Assembly: GCA_028683435.1 (NCBI GenBank)
Contig: JAQUIG010000018.1
Span: 1 to 48,203 of the forward strand
DNA length: 48,203 bases
Direction of reading: 5' to 3'
Source of the DNA: Desulfuromonadaceae bacterium
Lineage (GTDB): Bacteria; Desulfobacterota; Desulfuromonadia; Geobacterales; Pseudopelobacteraceae
Made by a program: the position numbers and the translations under genes. The notes beneath the pieces are model-generated. The model was not told where the DNA came from, did not search any database, and saw only the letters and a program-made list of their open reading frames with translations. This document shows positions 8,220 through 17,841 of the stretch, one piece after another. Each line of letters opens with the position of its first letter. Position 1 is the stretch's first letter.

Positions 8220-8624
8220 CTACTGCTTGCGTATCCCCAGTTTACTCAGAGTTGCAAACAGTTTGTCAGGCTGTACCGGCTTCACCAGATGTGCGGCTGA
8301 TTTGGCGGCTACATAGGCCTGGATCACATCACCAGGAGTATTCAGTGATGAAAGAACCACAATATTCACCCCGTCGTTTATCGAGACACCCCACTCCTTC
8401 TCGATCGTACGAATCTCTTTTGCCGCACTATGGCCGTCCATCTCAGGTATCACAATATCCAGAATTATCAGATCATACGGGGTGCTCCCTTCAAACGCAC
8501 TGCGGAACATCTCCACGGCCTTCAAGCCGTTTTCCGCCATCTCGCAGTCGGCGATACCCTCCAGATATTGGGCTATCAGCTCGCGCCCCAGCTCATCATC
8601 ATCAACAACCAGACACCGCACCAT
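8220..8624 (-). CDS. Single-domain response regulator (CheY-like)
   Basis: A 134-residue receiver domain. The ATG at 8624 is preferred because GGAGGT lies 6 bases upstream and because the protein then begins MVRCLVVDDDE, as receivers usually do. An ATG at 8648 would overlap the kinase stop codon but adds an unlikely Gly-rich peptide. Asp in LDIVIPEMDGH is the phosphorylation site; the Ser of VVLSSLN and the Lys of LVKPVQP complete the active site. It follows the hybrid kinase directly, which is its most likely phospho-donor. Its sequence is distinct from the receiver at 6244, so the cluster has two separate single-domain outputs. Confidence 0.9.
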   Translation of the reverse strand: MVRCLVVDDDELGRELIAQYLEGIADCEMAENGLKAVEMFRSAFEGSTPYDLIILDIVIPEMDGHSAAKEIRTIEKEWGVSINDGVNIVVLSSLNTPGDVIQAYVAAKSAAHLVKPVQPDKLFATLSKLGIRKQ

Positions 8625-8644
8625 ATTCCCACCTCCATGGGAGT

Positions 8645-10846
8645 TCATTTAACTTCGGCGACAAACCCCAAAGCGTCAACAGCCTCAGTAAATTCCCGAT
8701 ATTCCACCTGCAATACGGCAAGATGCCGCACTGTCTCCGTCAGATCGTCCTCTTTGGCCGCCTTTTCTATCATCGCAGCCGTCTCATGCATCCGCAGAGC
8801 GGCGATATTTCCGGCAGACCCCTTGATGGCGTGTGCATGGCGGCGCACTCCATCGGCATCCTCCGCCTTCAGCGCCGTAACCAGTCCGTCCATCTGCGGC
8901 ACAACACCTTTGCAAAAGAGCCCTATAAAACGGGGGATCATTTCCGGCCGGCCTCCAAGCCGCTCCAACAGCTCGTTTTGGGCAAACACCGCAACCTTCC
9001 CGTCAGTTTCTCCCGGCTGCACTTCTGGCGCCGGTGCCGTCGGAACGCCGCCTCGCAACGCTTCATCCGATGCCGCCGGGTGGGGAGCGAATTTATTCAA
9101 CAGCTGTAATAGCTGGCCAGGCTTAATCGGCTTGGTCAGATAATCGTCCATTCCGGCGTCCAGACAGACCTGGCGGTCCTCGTTCCCTGCAAAAGCGGTC
9201 ATGGCCACGATCGGCACAGCTGCGCCCCGCCCCATGTCGCGCTCGTATTCCCGAATTGCCCGGGTAGCCTGCAGCCCGTCCATCTCCGGCATCTGAATAT
9301 CCATCAACACAACATCAAACCTCTTGGACGTATACGCCTCAAGCGCACTCCGACCATTCTCGGCAAATGTGATCTGGTGGCCATGCGGCTCCAGAATCGC
9401 CTGCACCAGAGCACGGTTTATCTCCACATCATCGGCAAGAAGAATAGTGAGTTGCGCCTGCCGGAGTTGACGAGGGACCAAAGCTGCGTCGGTATCGATC
9501 GGGAGCGGATCTTCGTTGCCAAACAGGAAGCGGGCCGTAAAATGAAAACAGCTCCCCACCCCCAGCCGGCTCTCCACCCAGATTGTTCCATCCATCAATC
9601 CTACCAATTTTTTGCAGATTGCCAGGCCAAGGCCGGTGCCGCCATATTTTCTCGTGGTGGAGCTGTCAGCCTGTTCAAACTGGTTAAAGATCCGCTGACA
9701 GGCCTCTTCCGCAATGCCGATTCCGGTATCGGTAATGCAAACATGCAGCGTTACCTCATCCATCTCCCGGGAGACCAGATCAACGTCGACAGATATTTCT
9801 CCCTGCGGGCAGAATTTGATCGCATTCCCCACCAGGTTGGTCAAAACCTGGCGCAAGCGACCCTGGTCACCCACCAGGCAGGGAGGCACAGCAGAGCCAA
9901 CCTGATGCCGAACCTTGAGCCCCTTTTCCTCGGCCCTCATCAGCAACCTGCTCAGACAGCGCTCCACCGCATCCCGGGGGCTGAACGGTTTTCTTTCCAG
10001 TGTAAATTTACCGGCTTCAATTTTGGAGAAGTCCAGGATATCGTTAACAATCATCATCAGACTGTCGGCAGAATCCTTGATGGCACGCAGATACAGTTTT
10101 TCCTTCTGCGGGGTCAGCCCTCCCTGCAGCATTAACTCTGTCATCCCCATCACCCCGTTCATGGGGGTCCGGATCTCATGGCTCATATTGGCCAGAAAAT
10201 CACTTTTGGCCAGACTGGCCGCCTCCGCCTGCTTGCGGGCCTCTTCGAGGTCATGGGTTCTCAGCTGCACCCGTTCTTCCAGGTGCTGGGTATGATCACG
10301 CAGCATACCGTACAAAACGGTACTCTCCAGAGCATAGGCACAGGTGTAGAGCACGATTGAAAGGGCATTCAGCGAGGCGGCATCCAGGGCAGCCAAATGC
10401 CCCGGCAGTGTGGCGACAAACATCCCCCGGACGCGCGACTGGGTCGCCACCACCTGCAGCAGCAGCGTTTCTCCGCTCTCTGTCGGAACGAGGACGGCCT
10501 GGTTACGATTAAGCGCCCACGCAAAAGTGCCATCCATCATACGTGCCTCAACCGAAACCTGCAGTGCGCCACGCGCCCCGGCGGGATCAGCGACCAGCAG
10601 CTCAAAACTGCCGTCATCCTGACTATCTAAAAAACCCATGGATGCAAAGTTAAAAAGACGCCGCAGTTGGCCGGCAGTTGCCTTGAAAATACCCTCTCCA
10701 TCCTTGGCGCGGCTAAGATCTCCCTGAAATTCGCTGCTGGAAGCCAGCATTTCCAGGATCAACATGAAACGCTGATTGGATTCCTCAAGATAGCTGACCC
10801 GCTCCTGGAGAAACTCAGGCGATCTGGATATGCCCTGGTCAGTCAT
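8645..10846 (-). CDS. Hybrid sensor histidine kinase with receiver and Hpt domains
   Basis: A 733-residue cytoplasmic multistep phosphorelay kinase. The ATG at 10846 follows AGGAGGGG by about 5 bases; an ATG at 10870 lacks this. No membrane segment is seen. An N-terminal GAF-like sensor region (about 20-190) is followed by a coiled coil. The dimerisation domain has His223 in [17 protein letters not shown], and the ATPase domain has N, G1 and G2 boxes ([22 protein letters not shown]). The receiver at about 465-585 has [13 protein letters not shown], and a C-terminal Hpt has [11 protein letters not shown]. The input signal is unknown. It overlaps the HDOD gene by 8 bases and probably feeds the two nearby receivers. 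Confidence 0.92.
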   Translation of the reverse strand: MTDQGISRSPEFLQERVSYLEESNQRFMLILEMLASSSEFQGDLSRAKDGEGIFKATAGQLRRLFNFASMGFLDSQDDGSFELLVADPAGARGALQVSVEARMMDGTFAWALNRNQAVLVPTESGETLLLQVVATQSRVRGMFVATLPGHLAALDAASLNALSIVLYTCAYALESTVLYGMLRDHTQHLEERVQLRTHDLEEARKQAEAASLAKSDFLANMSHEIRTPMNGVMGMTELMLQGGLTPQKEKLYLRAIKDSADSLMMIVNDILDFSKIEAGKFTLERKPFSPRDAVERCLSRLLMRAEEKGLKVRHQVGSAVPPCLVGDQGRLRQVLTNLVGNAIKFCPQGEISVDVDLVSREMDEVTLHVCITDTGIGIAEEACQRIFNQFEQADSSTTRKYGGTGLGLAICKKLVGLMDGTIWVESRLGVGSCFHFTARFLFGNEDPLPIDTDAALVPRQLRQAQLTILLADDVEINRALVQAILEPHGHQITFAENGRSALEAYTSKRFDVVLMDIQMPEMDGLQATRAIREYERDMGRGAAVPIVAMTAFAGNEDRQVCLDAGMDDYLTKPIKPGQLLQLLNKFAPHPAASDEALRGGVPTAPAPEVQPGETDGKVAVFAQNELLERLGGRPEMIPRFIGLFCKGVVPQMDGLVTALKAEDADGVRRHAHAIKGSAGNIAALRMHETAAMIEKAAKEDDLTETVRHLAVLQVEYREFTEAVDALGFVAEVK

Positions 10847-11714
10847 CAACCCCTCCTGAAAGAATGGCAAACGTCTCGGCTATCTGGGACTCCGACTGTT
10901 TCAGAACAGTTCCCAGCATATGAGGCGTCAACCCCAGCCGTTCCCAGGCTGGTTCATCAAGCGGCGGCACCCCCCGCTCGGCTCCCTGCCCCAACTCCAT
11001 GGCCTGGCAGATGATATCCGCAAGATGAACCAGAGCTGTTTCAAGTCGGAACTGTTCGGCCGCTCCGGGGTTATGATGGTACGCTACCGGTTCACCGATA
11101 CTGGCCGGAATTTTCCACTTTTTCAGCAGCGCCCCACCCAGCTCGGCGTGATCAAAATCAAGCCTCTCCCGTTCTAGCTCCAGGTAAAGTCTGCCGATAT
11201 CCCGCTGCGTCTCCAGAAGTTCACGGCTCACTTCGGGCCTGGCTGCCGCCAGCACCACCTGTCCCACATCGTGCAGCATGCCGGCGACAAAGAGACGCTC
11301 CACATTGGCCTCGCGACGATAGACGGCCAGGCTGCGTGCGATAATGCCGCAGGCGATGCTGTGCTGCCAAAAGGAGCTCATATTGAGCAGATCTTCCGGG
11401 ATATCCTTGAACACCCCCATGACCGAGGCCGCCAACGCCAGATCACGCAACTGCTGGGTCCCAATGATGGTGACCGCCTTTGTGATGGAGTCAACGCGGG
11501 CATAACAGCCGAACATGGGGCTGTTGGCCAACCGCAGCAACCGTGCGGTGAGTCCCTGGTCCTCGGTGATGATCCTGGAGATGTCTTCAATGGAGCTACG
11601 AGGATGGTTGATCGTCTCATTCAGACGTTCATAGAACAGGGGAAGGGAATAAACCGTACTGGTTTCTTCAACAATACGATCAATGGTGGTGACCGGGTAA
11701 TCAGACAGTGCCAT
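10839..11714 (-). CDS. HDOD domain protein
   Basis: A 291-residue protein in which residues about 15-215 match the HDOD module, a catalytically reduced relative of HD-type phosphohydrolases used as a signalling adaptor. Typical features are LPLFYERL at the start, AVTIIGTQQLRDLAL in the middle, and HDVGQ (His148, Asp149) followed by DHAELGGALLKKW. The His-Asp pair is retained but no GYP motif is present, so c-di-GMP hydrolysis is not predicted. It overlaps the genes on both sides (14 bases upstream, 8 bases with the kinase), indicating translational coupling in the signalling cluster. Confidence 0.9.
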   Translation of the reverse strand: MALSDYPVTTIDRIVEETSTVYSLPLFYERLNETINHPRSSIEDISRIITEDQGLTARLLRLANSPMFGCYARVDSITKAVTIIGTQQLRDLALAASVMGVFKDIPEDLLNMSSFWQHSIACGIIARSLAVYRREANVERLFVAGMLHDVGQVVLAAARPEVSRELLETQRDIGRLYLELERERLDFDHAELGGALLKKWKIPASIGEPVAYHHNPGAAEQFRLETALVHLADIICQAMELGQGAERGVPPLDEPAWERLGLTPHMLGTVLKQSESQIAETFAILSGGVDD

Positions 11715-12036
11715 GCTGAACCTTCCTTAGCGCCGCAAGCCGCATCAGCTCATTAATAGCAGGATGGCTCCGATTCGTATGCTGGAAAAGCGGGACCAAT
11801 GCCTGTTCGGCTGCTGCCAGCTCCAGCAGATCGACATCCGCCGGTATCAGGTCGGCGGTGGCGTCACTCCCCTGCCCTGCAATATCGGCCTCAAGCACCC
11901 CCCAGGTGCGAAAAATGACCAGATGCTTTTGTGTCAATACTGCCCCGCTCCCGAGAAGCATGCGGCCCGATCGATCAAGGACATCACTCGCCAGAACCAT
12001 TCCGGTTTCAATATTTTCTATGGCAACCTTTCCCAT
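11701..12036 (-). CDS. Small conserved companion of HDOD protein
   Basis: A 111-residue soluble protein. The start at 12036 is chosen because AGGGGGG lies just upstream; 24 extra in-frame codons further up look non-coding. Its first half (ENIETGMVLASDVLDRSGRMLL-type pattern, then LTQKHL and a Trp-Gly-Val step) is a short beta-rich module that also occurs as the N-terminal part of HD-GYP and related signalling proteins. The C-terminal half is helical. No catalytic motif is visible. It overlaps the HDOD gene by 14 bases, so the two products are probably made in fixed ratio and may interact. No function is known to me. Confidence 0.7.
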   Translation of the reverse strand: MGKVAIENIETGMVLASDVLDRSGRMLLGSGAVLTQKHLVIFRTWGVLEADIAGQGSDATADLIPADVDLLELAAAEQALVPLFQHTNRSHPAINELMRLAALRKVQHGTV

Positions 12037-12108
12037 GCACCCCCCTGCAGGCTGAATAAATATGTTGTCAAACGGCGCTGTCGCAACATTAAAAAACTGT
12101 TCCGGCAA

Positions 12109-12825
12109 TCACTGTTCATCCTGCATAAGGCTGGGGCCCCCGAGGCGCCCCAGTTCGTCTTTCTGCGCCCCGGTGAGGTCAATGAACTTGACCCCCATCC
12201 CAGGCAGAGAATTACATTCCCCCCACAACCGGATCGAGCAGACCTCCACCGGAATAGGCGTCGTATCATTCAAATCAGGCAGGACAAGCCAGCCCCGGTC
12301 ACCAACTAGCCATGGTGCGAAGCTGACCAAAAAACAGCCCCCACGGGATATGCTTGCGGTCACGGACCGTGCCACGGAAAGGTTCTCCAGCGGGAGAGAC
12401 CAGCCCAGTAGTGCCGGCAGATGCAGCCGAGAGCGTTCACTGGTTCGTATCTTGCGCGCGACAAAGGCAGTACAATATTTTTGCACAAAAACTGCAGGGG
12501 ATGTATTTCCTGGATATGCCGTCCCAAAAGGGAGGGTGCGAATCTCGCCGGTGGATTCGTTACATTTAAGCCGCAAAGCGGGGAAAAGCCCCACCAGCTC
12601 GGTCAGCAGGCGCTTTTCCTCTTCCGTGCTGCGCATATACGTCGGCATATCAACCAGAATTCCGTTTAGTGGGCAGTATACACCACGGCGGAAAAACTCC
12701 ATCAGCGCCTGAACGCAAACCGGTGAAACTCCGGGGCGGTCAAGCTCCGCCTGATACACCTGACGGCTTTTCCCTTCACGGCAGATCAGCAGGATAGTTG
12801 TCGCCCCACTCAGCTTTTCGCTCAC
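12109..12825 (-). CDS. PilZ-domain protein with degenerate c-di-GMP motif
   Basis: A 238-residue soluble protein. Residues about 1-110 form an unassigned N-terminal region that resembles the flagellar-brake-type beta domain preceding PilZ. Residues about 115-225 form a PilZ domain: RKIRTSERSR supplies the Arg-rich RxxxR loop, TASISRGGCF the second motif, and MGVKFIDLT the closing strand. In the second motif the usual Asp/Asn of (D/N)xSxxG is Ser, so c-di-GMP binding could be weakened. It is the first gene of the cluster that runs to the receiver at 6244. A hairpin at 12852-12874 lies 27 bases before its start. Confidence 0.78.
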   Translation of the reverse strand: MSEKLSGATTILLICREGKSRQVYQAELDRPGVSPVCVQALMEFFRRGVYCPLNGILVDMPTYMRSTEEEKRLLTELVGLFPALRLKCNESTGEIRTLPFGTAYPGNTSPAVFVQKYCTAFVARKIRTSERSRLHLPALLGWSLPLENLSVARSVTASISRGGCFLVSFAPWLVGDRGWLVLPDLNDTTPIPVEVCSIRLWGECNSLPGMGVKFIDLTGAQKDELGRLGGPSLMQDEQ

Positions 12826-12851
12826 ATTCGCTCTCCATTATCTATTAACAT

Positions 12852-12874
12852 CCCTCTGTGTATCACACCGAGGG
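12852..12874 (-). other. Hairpin between the large GDH gene and the PilZ gene
   Basis: CCCTC (12852-12856) and GTGT (12858-12861) pair with ACAC (12865-12868) and GAGGG (12870-12874) around a 3-base loop. No T-run follows on minus, so it is not a standard terminator. It may be an operator or a stabilising 3' structure. Confidence 0.35.
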
Positions 12875-12941
12875 GGCATTTTCAAAAGCATGTTTTTAAT
12901 GAGAGGCTGATGCCTCCGCTGCCGGCAGCTGCAACGCCACC

Positions 12942-15917
12942 TCACAACACCCGTGCCAGATGTCGTCTGATCATATCCTCAAAGTCGGCATCACGGCTGC
13001 CGCTATAGACCAGCGACGAACCGATCTCGGCCGCCAGTATCGCACAGAGATATTTTTGCGGCAGTTTTCTGATCCGTTGGCGGTAGGCGGCTGACTCCCG
13101 CAGCATGCGCGGCAGATGGCTGAGAATGGCTTGCCGGAACGGGGCTTGCAGACAGAGTTCCGGACGGGCCGAGAAGAACTCGAACAGCCGGGTGTAGAGG
13201 CTGTTGATGTTCTGGCTGATGGTTTCAGAAATCTCGCTGTAGAGAAGAATCCCGCCGGATTCCGTCCGCCGTCGTAGAATCAGGCGCGCCTCGTCGGCAG
13301 CCCGTTTTTCAAGAATAATCAGCACATCAGCGGCATAACGCTCCTTCTGCTCCATAAATTCCCGTTCTGACAGCAGCAGGTTGGCGATTATTTCGTAGGA
13401 GGATGAAATAACGCCGCATTTGTTGGCCGAGGAATCACGCATCAGCACCACACCGCTGCTCTGCAGACCAACCCGTGCCTCCGGGGTTATGTAGGAGTTG
13501 GCGCCTTCGATAATGACTCCGGAGGATGGCATTCCATTTTCGTCGAGAAACGAACGCCAGTTCTGGCCGTCAATAGTTTCCGGGCGACCACCGGCAGGGA
13601 TGAAAAGATCCGCCTTGACGTCAAAGACCAGACTGTTGTAAAGGCGATTAAAATCATCGATATCCAGCCACTCCTCAACAAGTCCATCGGCAGTTCTGGT
13701 AACCTTGCGATGCGTCTCCTTCAGCCCCTCCACACGCCGACCGCTCCGGTAAATAATACAGCCACCTTCACCCAGAAAATAAGGGGTGAAAGCATCCAGA
13801 TCGTATGAGAGTACTATACGACTTAATTCGTCATGACTGATACCGTTTGGATCGTAGAGTGCCGCCGTGCCGTCCAAAATCAGGCGGACTTGGACCAAGG
13901 GACAGCGTTCGAGCAGGATGCGCAATGCATTACCGGCAACATCGCCATTCGGTCCACCGGTCATCTTGAGCGTGAACGGGTCGCGTCGCATGTCAATTCC
14001 GGCAGCTTCGGCCATCGTTATTTCAGCAAAGGAGACAACGCCGGTAGAGGTAACACCATACTCCTTGTGGTTGATCCCGAACCGCTTGCTGGACATGATA
14101 CCGACGCCAAGGATATAGCCCCGCTTTTTCGACAGTGCGGCGATCGCTTCGATCATGCCGTCATGCATATTCTCGTCAGGGCCGATCTCGATCGGCTCGT
14201 CATCACCGTAATAGTCGACGATCCGCCGGTCTTTTGCCGTACCGTTTTCAGTAATGAAAATATCCAGAAAAGCATTGGCGATACTGTACTGAAGCTTATA
14301 AAGGCGGCAGTTCTCCGCCTCGCTCCCGGCCTGTTCGAGATCTGATGCATTCAGAACAACCGCCAGCTTGGAGCCCCCTTCGTAGATATCCTTGTTTTTC
14401 AGATGCTGGGTATTGGCCAGGACATAAACTTCACGGAAGATCGTATTGGCCGAAGTGATATAATCATCGGCACTGCGTGCAATAACAGTGCGCCAGCCGC
14501 CGCGGGCGATGTCCGAGAAGCCGACATGATAGCCGGCGCCAAACCGGCTGAAGAAAAAGGTGACGCGGAAAGGGATTGTTTCCGGGAGGTCTGCGGTAAA
14601 TTCCCTCCCAAGCAGCCGCAAATAGGCCGGGTCAAGCCGGAAGGCCAGCGCCTGTTTCTCGACCACAAAAAAATTTGTTTTCAGAGTGTGAGTGATCAGC
14701 AGCAGGCAGCAGCGATATACCGCCCGGCGGATGTCATCCAGCCAGCGATGACCGGTATTGTATCCGTTTACGGCTTCCTCAGCCTGAGTCAGAGCCTCAA
14801 CATAAAACTGCTCCCGTTCTGCAAGATCTGGATCGAAGCGGGTTCTGAAGAGGCGGATCAGCAGTTGCGCCATTTCAGGGTGATCATAAAATGCGCGCTG
14901 CACATCCTCCAGCCCGAACCGCTCCGGCTGGCCATGAGCGAGGCTTGTATGGCAGAAGGAGATACAGGCATTAACAAGAGCGGCATCTTCGCCGGAAAGG
15001 AGACCCTCAACTACATAGTCGCGATACGCCGGTGAAGAGGTCGCCAGAATCTGCGTCGTGCAGAGTTCCCGCTTCAGACGTGCAGCCAGAGGACTTTGGG
15101 GGGAGAGATCTAACCCGGTGCGGCTGATGACGAGAAAAGAACCGAGGAAATAGGGATGAATCCCGTTTGAGATAGTCTGACAATAAGCCCTGCGGATGCC
15201 GATATCCAGGCGGTTAAAGACTTCCAGCAACTGCAGCAGAAATTCGCCCTGCGGCGGATTGCCGACCGCGAACAGCACCCGGGTCTCACTCTGTCCTTCG
15301 CGATCAACCCGGGTGACATCGAGAAACAGTCCCCCCGCTGCGTTAGCGCTGTCGAACAGCCAAACCAGATATGCAACCCGTGTGGGAGGGGACATGCGGA
15401 TGTAATTTTCGTTGTTCAGCCAGAGGATTTTCAGCAGCCGATCAAGTTTTTTAAGGTCAAAAGAAGGAAACGCAGAGCGGAGTTCATTCCGCACTTTTCT
15501 GGTCAATACTGCCGGAATATTGGTTTCACGCGTGAGGTCTATTTCATGGTTCTTGCGGCGATCAAACTCAAAACGCTGGATTTCCAGTTCATCATTAATG
15601 CCCGGCATACCGGCATTTGAGTGGGAAAACATTGCATAGGATATTTCACGCTCGCCAACGCTGCGAAGCGTCGCATAAAGCGAACCGGGGCGATTGACGC
15701 TGGCGATCACCAGCCGTTTTTCCTGATCGGCCAGAATCAGATGCCGGTTATGCTTTAATCGCCCAAGCTCTCTGGCCAGCAGCGTCAGGGTTTCCTCTTC
15801 GTCAGCCATAGCCTGGAAAAAGTAGGGGCTCATATGCTGCTGGAGCCAGGCGGCATTTTCTTCTGCGGCAAGACGGGACGAGTTAGCGCTGCGGCGGACA
15901 AGTGTGGGCAGATGCAT
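12942..15917 (-). CDS. Large NAD-type glutamate dehydrogenase
   Basis: A 991-residue protein of the large (roughly 115 kDa class) glutamate dehydrogenase group, which oxidatively deaminates glutamate to 2-oxoglutarate and ammonia, usually with NAD. The N-terminal 400 residues are regulatory, including an ACT-like stretch around VNRPGSLYATL. The catalytic core begins near FSRFGAGYHVGFSDIARGGWRT and continues with the substrate-binding KNKDIYEGGSK and MTGGPNGDVAGNAL, the Rossmann part of the cofactor domain. GGGAGAAT lies before the ATG. It is distinct in size and sequence from the 448-residue enzyme at 18952, so one is probably catabolic and the other assimilatory. It stands alone, with a promoter presumably in 15918-16030. 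Confidence 0.85.
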   Translation of the reverse strand: MHLPTLVRRSANSSRLAAEENAAWLQQHMSPYFFQAMADEEETLTLLARELGRLKHNRHLILADQEKRLVIASVNRPGSLYATLRSVGEREISYAMFSHSNAGMPGINDELEIQRFEFDRRKNHEIDLTRETNIPAVLTRKVRNELRSAFPSFDLKKLDRLLKILWLNNENYIRMSPPTRVAYLVWLFDSANAAGGLFLDVTRVDREGQSETRVLFAVGNPPQGEFLLQLLEVFNRLDIGIRRAYCQTISNGIHPYFLGSFLVISRTGLDLSPQSPLAARLKRELCTTQILATSSPAYRDYVVEGLLSGEDAALVNACISFCHTSLAHGQPERFGLEDVQRAFYDHPEMAQLLIRLFRTRFDPDLAEREQFYVEALTQAEEAVNGYNTGHRWLDDIRRAVYRCCLLLITHTLKTNFFVVEKQALAFRLDPAYLRLLGREFTADLPETIPFRVTFFFSRFGAGYHVGFSDIARGGWRTVIARSADDYITSANTIFREVYVLANTQHLKNKDIYEGGSKLAVVLNASDLEQAGSEAENCRLYKLQYSIANAFLDIFITENGTAKDRRIVDYYGDDEPIEIGPDENMHDGMIEAIAALSKKRGYILGVGIMSSKRFGINHKEYGVTSTGVVSFAEITMAEAAGIDMRRDPFTLKMTGGPNGDVAGNALRILLERCPLVQVRLILDGTAALYDPNGISHDELSRIVLSYDLDAFTPYFLGEGGCIIYRSGRRVEGLKETHRKVTRTADGLVEEWLDIDDFNRLYNSLVFDVKADLFIPAGGRPETIDGQNWRSFLDENGMPSSGVIIEGANSYITPEARVGLQSSGVVLMRDSSANKCGVISSSYEIIANLLLSEREFMEQKERYAADVLIILEKRAADEARLILRRRTESGGILLYSEISETISQNINSLYTRLFEFFSARPELCLQAPFRQAILSHLPRMLRESAAYRQRIRKLPQKYLCAILAAEIGSSLVYSGSRDADFEDMIRRHLARVL

Positions 15918-16030
15918 GGAATATTCTCCCTGATGACGAGGTAGTAGGTGCGCAGTATAACGCCATATTTAAAATCGGCAAAGTATTACTGACTCGTTTT
16001 ACTACCGATAAAAAACGCTCAAAGCTTTTC

Positions 16031-16060
16031 TTGACCGTATACGGATGAATTGTGTATAGT
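16031..16060 (+). promoter_or_regulatory. sigma-70 type promoter of the crotonase-cobO operon
   Basis: TTGACC (16031-16036) and TATAGT (16055-16060) are separated by 18 bases, about 43 bases before the start at 16103. It is the only good match between the divergent glutamate dehydrogenase gene and this operon. Confidence 0.6.
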
Positions 16061-16102
16061 CGCGCCGCACTTTTTATTCTACCTGTAAACAGGATTTCGG
16101 CT

Positions 16103-16870
16103 GTGCCAGAAAAACTTTGCACCATTCAGTCACGTTCAAACGGCATCGCCGTTGTGGCTATCCCCGGAAGCAGCGACGCCTCAGCCAGGGAGCTGCTGGA
16201 AGCAATCCGGCGCCAGACGAGCGCGTTGGCCGGGAAAGACGATATTAACGGATTGATTTTGACCTCGTCAGCGAGTGGCTTTTGCCGCTGCCTGATCGAG
16301 TGCAGCACCTCTGTCCGTGATGCGGGCGAATTATCCTCTTTCGGCCAGCAGCTGACCTTCAGCCTCGAAAAAACCGGTAAGCCGTGTATTGCTGCAATTG
16401 AGGGCGAATGCTCAGGGTTGGGGCTGGAGATCGCCCTCGCCTGTGACTTCATTGTTGCTTCAGAGGCGGCACATTTTGGTTTTACCGGCATTGCCGCCGG
16501 TTTGATTCCCTTTTGCGGCGGCAGCCAGCGACTTTCCAGACTGGTTGGCAAATCAAAAACCAAAGAGTTGATTTACAGCGGCGATCTGGTAAACGCAGCT
16601 GAAGCCCACCGGATAGGTTTGATAAACCGTCTTTATCCAGAGGGACACGCGTTAGCTGAAACGGTCAAACTGATCGAACATATCTGCACCCGCAGCCCCA
16701 GTGCCATTCGCATCGGCGGCGAGATAGTCAATGCCGGGTACGACATCGACCTACAAACCGCCTGTATGCTGGAGCGGGACGCCTTCGCCCTCTGTTTTGC
16801 AAGTTTTGACCAGCAAGAGGGGATGCAGGCCTTTCTGGACAAGCGGACGCCACAATTTAAAGGGGAATAG
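16103..16870 (+). CDS. Enoyl-CoA hydratase/isomerase family protein (crotonase fold)
   Basis: A 255-residue crotonase-fold protein from the GTG at 16103, preceded by AGGAT at 7 bases. The oxyanion-hole region is IEGECSGLGLEIALACDF, which keeps the first catalytic Glu. In the next block (HFGFTGIAAGLIPFCGGSQRL) the second catalytic Glu of enoyl-CoA hydratases (Glu164 in rat crotonase) is replaced by Gly. It may therefore be an isomerase, decarboxylase or hydrolase and not a hydratase. It is the first gene of an operon with a cobalamin adenosyltransferase and a B12-binding mutase subunit, so a CoA-thioester near methylmalonyl-CoA metabolism is a reasonable guess at its substrate. Confidence 0.8.
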   Translation: MPEKLCTIQSRSNGIAVVAIPGSSDASARELLEAIRRQTSALAGKDDINGLILTSSASGFCRCLIECSTSVRDAGELSSFGQQLTFSLEKTGKPCIAAIEGECSGLGLEIALACDFIVASEAAHFGFTGIAAGLIPFCGGSQRLSRLVGKSKTKELIYSGDLVNAAEAHRIGLINRLYPEGHALAETVKLIEHICTRSPSAIRIGGEIVNAGYDIDLQTACMLERDAFALCFASFDQQEGMQAFLDKRTPQFKGE

Positions 16871-16871
16871 C

Positions 16872-17399
16872 ATGGCTTTGGATCAGGGGTGCGTACAGGT
16901 CTACACCGGGGACGGCAAAGGAAAAACAACCGCCGCGCTTGGGCTTGCACTGCGGGCGGTCGGTCGCGGCCTCAAGGTCTGCGTGTTCCAGTTCATCAAG
17001 GGTGGCGGCCGCTATGGTGAACATCTGGCCGCCGAAAAGCTCGCGCCGTTGCTGACAATCATCCAGAGCGGCAGACCTGGATGGGTCAACACCAAAGACA
17101 TCACTGAAGACCGTCTCGTTGCCCAGGAAGCGTTTATTCAGGCACGCATATTGTTAACGTCCGGCGAGTTTGATCTTTTTATCTGTGACGAAATAAACGG
17201 CGCTGTCGGTTTCGGCCTGATCGACGTACAGCAGGTGCTGGAACTGATTACCGTTAAGCCGAAAAATACCGAACTGGTGCTTACCGGACGTAACGCAGAT
17301 CAGCGCGTCATTGCCGCCGCTGATCTGGTGACCGAGATGCGCGTGATCAAGCATTATTATGATGCAGGAGTACCGGCACGTACCGGGATAGAGATGTAG
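16872..17399 (+). CDS. cobO: Corrinoid adenosyltransferase CobO/BtuR type
   Basis: A 175-residue ATP:cob(I)alamin adenosyltransferase of the CobA/CobO/BtuR type, which makes adenosylcobalamin or its precursor form. The P-loop GDGKGKTTA is at residues 13-21. The conserved CDEIN step in [16 protein letters not shown] and LTGRNADQ near the C-terminus are family signatures. The ATG at 16872 lies one base after the previous stop codon. Because the next gene encodes the B12-binding part of a mutase, this copy is likely dedicated to loading that mutase. It is not accompanied by other corrin biosynthesis genes. Confidence 0.93.
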   Translation: MALDQGCVQVYTGDGKGKTTAALGLALRAVGRGLKVCVFQFIKGGGRYGEHLAAEKLAPLLTIIQSGRPGWVNTKDITEDRLVAQEAFIQARILLTSGEFDLFICDEINGAVGFGLIDVQQVLELITVKPKNTELVLTGRNADQRVIAAADLVTEMRVIKHYYDAGVPARTGIEM

Positions 17400-17436
17400 A
17401 AAAAATTTGCCACTAACCTATCGGAGGAAAGTTACC

Positions 17437-17841
17437 ATGGCTGAAAGAACGTTGCGCGTACTCGTCGGAAAACCGGGGCTGGATGGCCATGATCGTGGTG
17501 CAAAAATAATCGCCCGCGCCTTCCGCGATGCCGGTTTTGAGGTCATTTACACTGGTCTGCACCAGACCCCTGAACAGATCGTCTCGGCCGCGATCCAGGA
17601 GGACGTTGACTGCATTGGGTTATCGATCCTGTCCGGGGCCCACAACACCCTGCTCCCCAAAGTCATGCAACTGCTCAAAGAAAAAGGGGCCGACGATATC
17701 AAGGTTTTTGGAGGCGGCGTCATTCCTGAAGACGATATTCCCGGGTTGAAGGCCGCCGGCATCTGCGCGGTATTTACCCCCGGCACTTCGACGGAAGATA
17801 TTGTTGCCTGGGTTAAAAACAGTGTCAAACCACGAGCCTGA
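17437..17841 (+). CDS. B12-binding subunit of a methylmalonyl-CoA-type mutase
   Basis: A 134-residue stand-alone cobalamin-binding domain, the equivalent of the C-terminal domain of methylmalonyl-CoA mutase. It shows the base-off DxHxxG motif as Asp16, His18 and Gly21 in GLDGHDRG, then SILSGAH and the GGGVIPEDD loop that cradles the nucleotide tail. GGAGGAAAG precedes the ATG at 17437. The matching catalytic (alpha) subunit is not in the window. The surrounding adenosyltransferase and, further on, MeaB fit a methylmalonyl-, ethylmalonyl- or isobutyryl-CoA-type mutase; sequence alone does not separate these here. Its stop overlaps the next start by one base (TGATG). Confidence 0.9.
   Translation: MAERTLRVLVGKPGLDGHDRGAKIIARAFRDAGFEVIYTGLHQTPEQIVSAAIQEDVDCIGLSILSGAHNTLLPKVMQLLKEKGADDIKVFGGGVIPEDDIPGLKAAGICAVFTPGTSTEDIVAWVKNSVKPRA

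Noticed and set aside
9377-10135. 252-codon plus-strand frame opposite the hybrid kinase
   Set aside because: The minus strand carries a complete kinase with all motifs; the plus frame has no recognisable domain or ribosome site.
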